Below, piece after piece: positions 56,450-64,000 of a DNA stretch of 64,000 bases. Every line of letters begins with the position of its first letter. Position 1 is the stretch's first letter. The notes beneath the pieces are model-generated. The model was not told where the DNA came from and ran no database searches. It saw only the letters and a program-made list of their open reading frames with translations. This DNA is from Bradysia coprophila (taxonomy: Eukaryota; Arthropoda; Insecta; Diptera; Sciaridae): the NCBI RefSeq assembly GCF_014529535.1, contig NW_023503376.1, positions 2,957,138-3,021,137 of the forward strand, given 5' to 3'. Both the position numbers and the translations under genes were made by a program.

Positions 56450-57067
56450 CTACGACAACACAATGAGACTCGTTTAGTTTGTTTTGTGATGAATTGTGTA
56501 AACGACGACGGTGGTTTTGTAATTTATTTATTAAATAACATCGGCCATAACTAATCGGTTTTTAATGTTTGTCGACGAAAAAAAAAATATTTTTATTCTC
56601 AAAAATAAATAGATGTTCCGCTTACGAGTAATAAGATGTGTTACGAGAGGTGGTAATAATGATTTTTGTTATTTTCGGGATATATTTATAAAAAAACGTT
56701 TTATTTATAAAAAAGTGTATTTATATAATGGCTATCTAGGTGTGTTAGACAGTCTATGAGCAATTGGGTAGCTATAAATAACTTTAAAGATTTTTTTAAA
56801 AAGATTTAGCTGCTTGTGACACGAGCAAAAAATTTTAAAATTTCTTTGTTACAAGTTCATCAATTTGTCCACAAATATCCCTTCCCCATGCGATAACGAT
56901 ACAATTAATGCAAGTGCAACGCAATTGAACACTGTTCGTATAACGTCATCACTCGCACATTTTCTATTCGATCGTAGTTTTCATGCTCTCTAAAATCTCG
57001 GTTGTTGTATTTTAGCCCGAAATAATTTTCATTTCCTTCATTTTCATTTCCAACTTTACTTTAACAT
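56450..57067. other. Junctophilin 5' intron
   Basis: AT-rich noncoding DNA upstream of the first visible junctophilin exon. No MORN-encoding exon is found here or further right. Confidence 0.45.
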
Positions 57068-57591
57068 CCCAACAAAAATCTCTTCGAGAAAAGTGTGACG
57101 CAGTCTTTGAAGTACAATTTGTAAAATGAATGATATCGCTAGAGTTGACGCTTTCAGCTTCGTTACGCAAAAATTAAATTTTACACCCACTTTTAGTTCA
57201 AACGAGCTGGCTTAGTTTTTCTCATCATCTGCCAAATAATTTTTACCAAAAAAAAATTTGACTGGAAACAACCAAAATTTTACCAAAAAAATCTGCGTCG
57301 CATGCGGCAGATAAATTTTCTTGCTGATCTGTTCCTGAACATCTGCCACTTTGCGACGCAGATTTTTTTGGTAAAATTTTGGTTGTTTCCAGTCAAATTT
57401 TTTTTGGTAAAAATTATTTGGCTGGCAGATGATGAGAAAAACTAAGCCAGCTTGTTTGAACTAAAATTGGGTGTAAAATTTAATTTTTGCGTAACGAAGC
57501 TGAAAGCGTCAACTCTAGCGATATCATTAATTTTAGAAATTGTATACGTCAAAGACTGCGTCACACTTTTCTCGAAGAGATTTTTGTTGGG
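57068..57591. mobile_element. Foldback element, copy 2
   Basis: Same family as 22364-22881, with the same ends cccaacaaaaatctcttcga. Arms agree closely; the central spacer ('cttgctgatctgttcctgaa') is inverted relative to copy 1. One arm has a 4-base 'gctg' insertion near 57421. Confidence 0.88.
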
Positions 57592-57649
57592 ATATCAGTC
57601 GTTTTAGAAGTTTTAGAACACTGCTTTTTATAACAGCTTATAACAGAAA

Positions 57650-58000
57650 TTCCGAAATTTGGCGAAATTTGAAAATTTGACGAAAATCGAAAATTTGTCA
57701 AAAATCGAAGACTTGACGAAAATCGAAAATTTGACGAAAATCGAAAATTTGACGAAATTCAAAAATTTGACGAAATTCGAAAAATTCGAAAATTTGACGA
57801 AATTCGAAAATTTGACGAAAATCGAAAATTTGACGAAAATCGAAAATTTGACGAAATTCAAAAATTTGACGAAATTCGAAAAATTCGAAAATTTGACGAA
57901 AATCGAAAATTTGACGAAAATCGAAAATTTGACGAAATTCAAAAATTTGACGAAATTCGAAAAATTCGAAAATTTGACGAAATTCGAAAATTTGACGAAG
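57650..58000. repeat. Minisatellite 'gaaaatttgacgaaattc', copy 2
   Basis: About 20 units around 'gaaaatttgacgaaa', longer than the 235-bp array of copy 1. A ~110-base block ('aaaatttgacgaaattcgaaaaattc') recurs three times, so there is a higher-order period. The open frames on both strands are artefacts. Confidence 0.9.
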
Positions 58001-58833
58001 AAAGTAATTCTCTATATGTCACCATTCAAGAAATATCTACAAAACCCCAATTGACCCACCCATTTCCAACTTTCGACATTTTTCACATCACATATGCCCC
58101 TCTGTTCTACTCGTAAAACTCTGAGACTTTGCCGAAGAAAGTAACTCTCTATCTTTCATAACCCAAAAAAATATTAGTCCTTTCATCCTACGCTCGAGTA
58201 GCTCAAAATTTGGTCACTCTAATCACTCTAGCTCAAACGAATCTGCCCCGATTTTTTAAATTATTTTTTTGTTCGAACCGTGTTTCGTTGATGGGTCGCA
58301 CGCCTCTGTAGGTTTCAATACAGCTAAGCTACAGCCGAAAACGCGTTCCCGACCCTCGAAAACCACACTCAGAAACCACTTCGAGGCCAATAAAACAAAA
58401 TTCTGGTTTTCCCGGGGTAATGGCGTATCACATTTTCATTTTTATGCCCACCCTGAGGTTCCTGCAAAATTTCATGGAGATTGGCTGACTAGTTTCCGAG
58501 ATTGACCGTCGATAGATAGATAGATAGAAACATACAGAGTAAGTTGAACGATTTTGATTGTTTGGGAAAAGTCAATTTGGTGTATTTTGTATGAAAAGTG
58601 ACCAATTTCAAAACGATGTATCTCCGGCAATTTTAAACCTACATAGTCGAGTGATAGCTCGTTTTGCTCGTATTTGAAGCGAGAATATGTTAGAATATGT
58701 TTTGTGGTGATATAAACCTGGTAGAACCTGAAATGTTCGGCTATATATAGTTGCCGCGTCTCAAAAAAATTTCTTCGTTCTTTTTTTGGAAGTTAGACTG
58801 CGTCAAGTCCTCCGCTATCGCTCCGGACATGAT
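58001..58833 (+). repeat. Conserved 3' part of the composite repeat, copy 2
   Basis: Matches 23176-23992 closely, with a ~30-base insertion near 58193 and loss of one 'agatagacag' unit. Ends at 'ctccgctatcgctccggaca' as in copy 1. Confidence 0.85.
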
Positions 58834-59159
58834 GTGAACACTGAGTCAGCGCATAATTTTATCACACAGCTTTCAGTTGTTTACCCTGTTCCTGCAACTA
58901 GTTTTCCTTTATATTTCAAAAATTGGTACGGGGAAAACTTTAACAATACGATAACCGTGTTGTTACGTATCGTATCGTTGCTCAGAAAAGTGGAAAAGTG
59001 AATTTTTCGATTTAATTTGTACGTTATTCCTGCATGATGTGGATAAAAACGAACGATACTTTTGTTAAACATTTTCGAAATTCAAACAAACCAAAGTTTT
59101 ATTGCTCTCGCTCAAACTGAATTTGGAACGAACGGTTTATTCAGAGTGTTACTGGAAAA

Positions 59160-59627
59160 TTGCCAACAGAATACACACCTGTAACAAAATTTATCCAAAT
59201 ATCAATGACAATGAATTGTACTGCAATGAATGGCAGGATCCACGGTGAAAGTAGGTCGGTGGAGCTGGACTTTTCCGATGTATATGAACAGATAAAACGA
59301 GAGAGACTGACGAAAAATGTTTACAACTCAATTTCGTACAACACAAGCAATAGAAAGAACCATGCCAGAGAGGAAAATTATTTTAATCGTTTAAATATGT
59401 TTACAAAATTTCGCGGTTTAATCGATCTTCTTCTTGGATGTGTAACTTCATTGTCTCGAAAAATATACAGAGAATATTTGGTTACAGTGGATGCTGCGAA
59501 AGTAATTCATTACAAGTGTACCTGTCCCATGCTAAAGTTCATTTCCACACAAGAAAATGGAAAAAAAATAACCGAAAATAGTCCACGTGTAATCGCCCAT
59601 TTTCTCAGGGGGCCAATTGCTATGTAA
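59160..59627 (+). CDS. Unrecognised 155-codon open frame
   Basis: An open frame whose first ATG is near 59202. Composition is protein-like but matches no family I know. Its last ~45 codons overlap a segment ('gatgctgcgaaagtaattcatta') also found in the foldback at 42440, so at least that part is repeat DNA. It lies inside the junctophilin 5' intron. No function is proposed. Confidence 0.2.
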   Translation: MPTEYTPVTKFIQISMTMNCTAMNGRIHGESRSVELDFSDVYEQIKRERLTKNVYNSISYNTSNRKNHAREENYFNRLNMFTKFRGLIDLLLGCVTSLSRKIYREYLVTVDAAKVIHYKCTCPMLKFISTQENGKKITENSPRVIAHFLRGPIAM

Positions 59628-59811
59628 TGGTCAACATTCACTTGGGGCAGGTAGTAAAATAATGTACAAAATAATGTTCCTAAGGGAAGCAGTTTCAGCA
59701 GTTCAGCAGTTCCAGCAAATTTCAGTTTATTTCTATAATTTCTAGTTTTACTTTTATCATTCTGACATATGTATACTCCGAAGAATCGAACAAATTGACA
59801 AATATTAGAAG

Positions 59812-61078
59812 GAAGAGACTATTGGCACCGGGTGCCAATAGTCTTTTTATAATACTGTGGCTAATGGCACCGGGTGCCAATAGTCTCTTTATTATACTAA
59901 TGCTAATCGCACCCACTGCCATTAGCCACAGTATTATAAAAAGACTATTGGCACTCGGAAAAATTAAAATTTGAATAAAAAATCCGGACATTTTGAAAAT
60001 TAAACTTGTTTTGTACACAATTCCAGGGAATTCATATTTTTCCAAAATGTAAGGTAAAGGCTGATTGTTCGATCCTGAGGAACTCATCGTTTTACAAAAT
60101 GTAACGTAAAGGTAGTTTGTTCGATCTTAATGAATTCGTCCTTTTACGAAATTTAACGTAGAGGCGGATTGTTTGATCCTGAGGAATTCATCCTTTTACG
60201 AAATGTAACGTAAAGGTATCGAACAATCCGTCTTTACATTACATATCTCAATACGATGAATTCCGTAAGATCGATGAAACTACCTCTACGTTAAATTTCG
60301 TAAAAGGATTAATTCCTCAGGATTGAACAAACCGCCTTTACGTTACATTTCGTAAAAGGATGAGTTCCTCAGGATCGAACGATCCGCCTTTACGTTAAAT
60401 TTCGTAAAGAGACGAGTTCCCTAAGTTCGACCAAACTACCTTTACGTTACATTTCGTAAAAGGATGAGTTCCTCAGGATCGAACGATCCGCCTTTACGTT
60501 AAATTTCGTAAAAGGACGAATTCCCTAAGATCGAACAAACTACCTTTACGTTACATTTCGTAAAAGGACGAATTTCCTAAGATCGAACAAACTACCTTTA
60601 CGTTACATTTCGTAAAAGGACGAATTTCCTAAGATCGAACAAACTACCTTTACGTTACATTTCGTAAAAGGATGAGTTCCTCAGGATCGAACGATCCGCC
60701 TTTACGTTAAATTTCGTAAAGAGACGAGTTCCCTAAGATCGACCAAACTACCTTTACGTTACATTTCGTAAAAGGACGAATTTCCTAAGATCGAACGATC
60801 CGCCTTTACGTTACATTTCGTAAAAGGACGAATTTCCTAAGATCGAACAAACTACCCTTGCGTTACATTTTGTAAAAAGATGGATTCCCTAGTATTGTGT
60901 AAAGTTTAGTTTTCAAAATATTCGGATTTTTTATTCAGATTTAAATTTTTCCGGGTGCCAATAGTCTCTTTATAATACTGTGGCTAATGGCACCGGGTGC
61001 CAATAGTCTCTTTATAATACTGTGGCTAATGGCACCGGGTGCGATTAGCATTAGTATAATAAAGAGACTATTGGCATA
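59812..61078. mobile_element. Foldback element carrying a two-directional 52-bp satellite
   Basis: The arms at 59812-59995 and 60920-61078 are inverted and contain several 'attggcaccgggtgccaata' and 'tttataatactgtggctaat' blocks. The core is a satellite. A longer flank 'aatattagaa' occurs on the left, with 'gatattagaa' on the right. No coding capacity. Confidence 0.8.
60035..60895. repeat. 52-bp satellite array with an internal orientation switch
   Basis: Units of ~52 bases ('tacctttacgttacatttcg', 'aaaggacgaatttcctaaga', 'tcgaac') run left-to-right about 12 times from ~60245 to 60890. The first ~4 units (60035-60230) run the other way. The switch is near 60225-60245. Unit variants (acaaact / gatccgc; acatttc / aaatttc) alternate. 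Confidence 0.9.
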
Positions 61079-62036
61079 TTCGATATTAGAAAGTGTAGGA
61101 GAAGAACAGGAACATATCAATGATTCCGACACGAACAGTTTCTGCATAGCTTTAGGATTTCTTCTCGTCATATAAATGACTGAATGTATCCGGTTCCAAC
61201 AGTGATGAAAAAATCTCGAAATAGGAACCGTAGAGGAAAAGATGTAACATTGGTGTGCATTTGTTAAAAATCGGCTTTCGAATGAAGATCTAAAAGCCCA
61301 TCTTTACATCTCATAGAAACGGCTATTTATCTATTATTGGCACGATGAAAAATAAATAAACGACGAGGTATATGACACAACAATTGGCTTAACAATTGAA
61401 GTACAAGATTTCTCATCAAACTCCAGACGATAATTTTAATGAAAGAATTAAAAGATCAACTGATATACGGGCAATAGAAATAATTGCGAAAATTTCGTCT
61501 TACAATTAAATGACAAACACGAATGAATGGGAAAGGATTAATTCAACCATCACCATTGAATCGTGAGATTATTTGCAGAGGTAAATTCAGGTCAATATGT
61601 TCGCTTGAAATGTACGTTTAAGTCAGATATTATCTGGATGTACGTGATTTCGCCAATAATCAACGAACGTAAAAAAGATAAAGAATTTCAGTCGTATTAC
61701 GTTTTATAGCCATAATATGAAATCTAAGACATTATTCCGCTTGGGTATGTCTATAAATTATTTGTGAAAGAATTGCTATAGACATCCGCAGTTGAAGGTA
61801 GGATGTAATCATTTTTGGATTAGGATAATCCTTAATGGGATAAATCACATATCAAAATGAGGTTATGTTTCTTTATATACCAAAAGCTTTCATTTTATAA
61901 ATACGGTTAACTTCTGATTTTAGCAGTAAGTAGGTTGTCAAATGTGAAAGCTGTTGTACTAAGTCAACACTAGAATGACTTTGAAATCGATAAAAATTGT
62001 TCCTAGCTAATACTACGTTAACTTGCCAATGTTTGC
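61079..62036. other. Junctophilin 5' intron DNA
   Basis: Noncoding; contains a diverged copy of the dispersed 'ctatttatctattattggcacgatg' / 'aattgaagtacaagatttc' repeat at 61310-61420. Confidence 0.45.
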
Positions 62037-62372
62037 TAGGGATGGGAGACGTTTAAAATTATCGATAATATCAATCGAATATCGTTATCGATAATTTAAT
62101 AATTATCGATAATTATCAAAATATCGATATTTTGATATTTATCTGAAAATTCATGACAATATACCGATATATCGGAATATATCGGTAAATATCGGATTTT
62201 CGGACCGAAATATCGATATATCGAATTATCGATATCTTGATAATTATCAAAATATCAATAATTATCGATTATCGATATTTTTTTTGATAATTTTCGATAA
62301 AAAAAGTCGATAATTATCGATTATCGATAATCGATAAATATCGATAATCATTATCATTATCGCCCATGCCTA
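62037..62372. mobile_element. hAT-type MITE, uninterrupted copy
   Basis: A 336-bp copy of the element at 48751/52698, with TAGGGATGGG and CCCATGCCTA ends and 'attatcgataat' blocks. Its 'gatatttttttttgataa'-type T-run is the empty counterpart of the copy D insertion point. The flanks share GTTTGC (6 bp) rather than a clean 8-bp duplication. Confidence 0.85.
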
Positions 62373-63397
62373 GTTTGCTGACATTCAGGCAATAAAAAGT
62401 TTTAATTTTCATTTTTGATGTCAATTATTTTGATTGATTCATTATTTTGAGGACTATTTTGAGGACTATTTTTGGGAAAACATTTTCTTGAAATTTTCCA
62501 CGTTTTTCCACTTTTTTTTTCTTTCAAATTTTCACAAAAATATTTTTGGGAAAATGTTTTCTCAAAAATAGTCCAAAAAGTTAGCCCAAAATGCAGTATC
62601 ATTCACTTAATATCAATCTATTAATCTAGTATACTAAACGTAAATGAATGTGGTGCGCCATTCTAAATAAAGCTTCAAGCACTCGTGAAACACGCTTTAG
62701 ATGAAGAAATTTTCAAGCGTAGTTAGTTGTATGCAAGAAAAATTAAAATGTAAAATTGTTCTTACAGTGGAAGAAAATAAAGAAGTCACATTTTCAACGA
62801 CGTAATTCATTCTACATGCGATATTGGTAATGCATGCCGAATGTGTAGTTGTGACGTCTTATTTTTCTCCTTCTGTAAAGCAAAAAAGCATTAAAAGTGT
62901 GCGGTTGAAACTTTCTTTACTTATGGAACATTCTATAATTTCAGGGAACCTTCTGTAAAACGGAGATTTTCAGCGAAGTTGTGATTCTAACTAATGATCT
63001 TATCGTAAAGATAAGCTTGAGGAAAATCGTGCCCGCACGTTAGTTAGCGGGCGTGACGCAGGTCCGCTACCAAAAATGTTTTTAAAAATAATTTTTGGGG
63101 ACGGCGGAGCATATTTACAGCAACTTTTTGACTTCTCCTTCTTAAATCCAACGAGCCCCCAACTTCGATATTTGGAATCTAGGCTTCCATACGTGTTCTA
63201 CGAGCTATCATACGTTACAGTAGCTTTCGATTTGGCTGATATATTGAATTTCAAAATTTTGATTTTTGTTTGTAAATAAGCAAAATTTTGTTTTTTCAGA
63301 AAACTGAATTCGCCTACGTCAGTTAGTTAGTTCCTATGGAAAAGTGGATCCAGCAACTCCTAAACGTTTCTATAGATTTTCCTGAAATTTAGTTTTA
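62373..63397. other. Junctophilin 5' intron DNA
   Basis: An inverted 'tttttgggaaaacattttc' pair at 62467 and 62545 forms a small hairpin. No gene; the 67-codon plus-strand frame at 63076-63279 has no family support. Confidence 0.4.
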
Positions 63398-63630
63398 GCA
63401 AAAGTTTTGTTGACCCACCAAATTTGTGAAAGAAAATTTTACAAAAAGAAATTTGCGTCACAAGTGGCAGATGTTGAGGAACCTGTTGTTAGTAAAATGA
63501 TTAAAGAATGTACTGAAAGAACTCAAAAGGAAGTAAACCGAATCATCTGCCACTTGTGACGCAAATTTATTTTTGTAAAATTTTCTTTCTCAAATTTTTT
63601 GGGTCAATTTTTTGTTGATAAAACTTTTGC
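63398..63630. repeat. Foldback repeat with 'tgcgtcacaagtggcagatg' arms
   Basis: Left arm gcaaaagttttgttgac ... aatttgcgtcacaagtggca pairs with the right arm ending gataaaacttttgc. It has the same plan as the 22364/57068 family (a 'tgcgtcgc..ctgccac' core), but is shorter and diverged. Confidence 0.75.
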
Positions 63631-64000
63631 GTACGGCGCACGATTCATCACCGTCAGCGATATCAGTTATTTTGTAAGTAAGATAAAGGACTTGCGTCAC
63701 ATTTACCCTTTAAGGGTTTTTCGAATGATTAAATTTAATACGAAAATCGTAAAAACAACGTCTTAAAGAATGAATATAACAGAAAGTATAAATCGATGTT
63801 CTATGAGCCAAAGAGGTGATAAGTCCTTTACGAATCCTTACAAAATCCTTTGAAAAACTGAAAATAGTTTGTGGAAAATCCTCGATTCAAAATACCCAGA
63901 AAATTTTTGAAGTTGAAAAAAACCATGAGACTCAATAAAGAAATTCCTCTTGCATTGCAATAAAAACCATAAAAATCATCTACATCTATGGATATAAAAA

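Overview
The window is nuclear DNA from an insect, most likely a dipteran outside the higher flies. The evidence is small spliced introns with GT-AG borders, an insect-type olfactory ionotropic receptor (IR75 clade), a fly-like junctophilin and LanC-like gene, AT-rich intergenic DNA, and a very heavy load of foldback, MITE-like and satellite-bearing repeats. The species cannot be fixed from sequence alone. Exon borders below were placed by eye from splice sites, reading phase and family alignment, and may be off by a few bases.

Layout. 1-4.97 kb: repeats only (a ~150-bp tandem array, a perfect hairpin, a foldback element). 4.97-6.44 kb (-): complete LanC-like gene, 4 exons. 6.49-6.71 kb (-): possible 73-aa membrane microprotein. 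6.74-10.10 kb (+): complete long-form tRNase Z (ELAC2), 9 exons, with a minisatellite in intron 5. 10.07-14.66 kb: a direct duplication holding the ELAC2 3' end and the last HADHA exon, split by 3.5 kb of repeats. 14.40-17.63 kb (-): complete trifunctional-protein alpha subunit (HADHA), 11 exons, 768 aa. ELAC2 and HADHA converge. 18.0-20.5 kb: THAP-type DNA transposon remnant, nested palindromes and a MITE. 20.58-27.26 kb (-): complete IR75-like receptor, 7 exons, 643 aa, with a foldback/minisatellite composite in intron 2 and a short copia-type LTR element in intron 1. 28-36.7 kb: Helentron-like elements, AT-rich DNA and a two-exon tyrosine recombinase gene (32.07-33.59 kb, -) between inverted repeats. 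38.07-56.45 kb (-): junctophilin, with its first exon(s) beyond the right edge; two candidate alternative transmembrane tails lie at 38.1 and 39.4 kb. Its introns, and 56.5-64 kb, are filled with repeats.

The host genes do not form one pathway. ELAC2 and HADHA both carry mitochondrial-type N-termini; the LanC-like enzyme, receptor and junctophilin are unrelated neighbours. The most distinctive content is the mobile DNA. One Helentron-like family carries a ~145-bp satellite unit at 2, 4 and 20 copies in different insertions. The 20-copy insertion sits inside a hAT-type MITE that still has a perfect 8-bp target duplication, and a second copy of that MITE gives the empty site. A tyrosine recombinase gene with intact catalytic residues is bracketed by ~38-bp inverted repeats. 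Two copies of a foldback element have their central spacer in opposite orientations.
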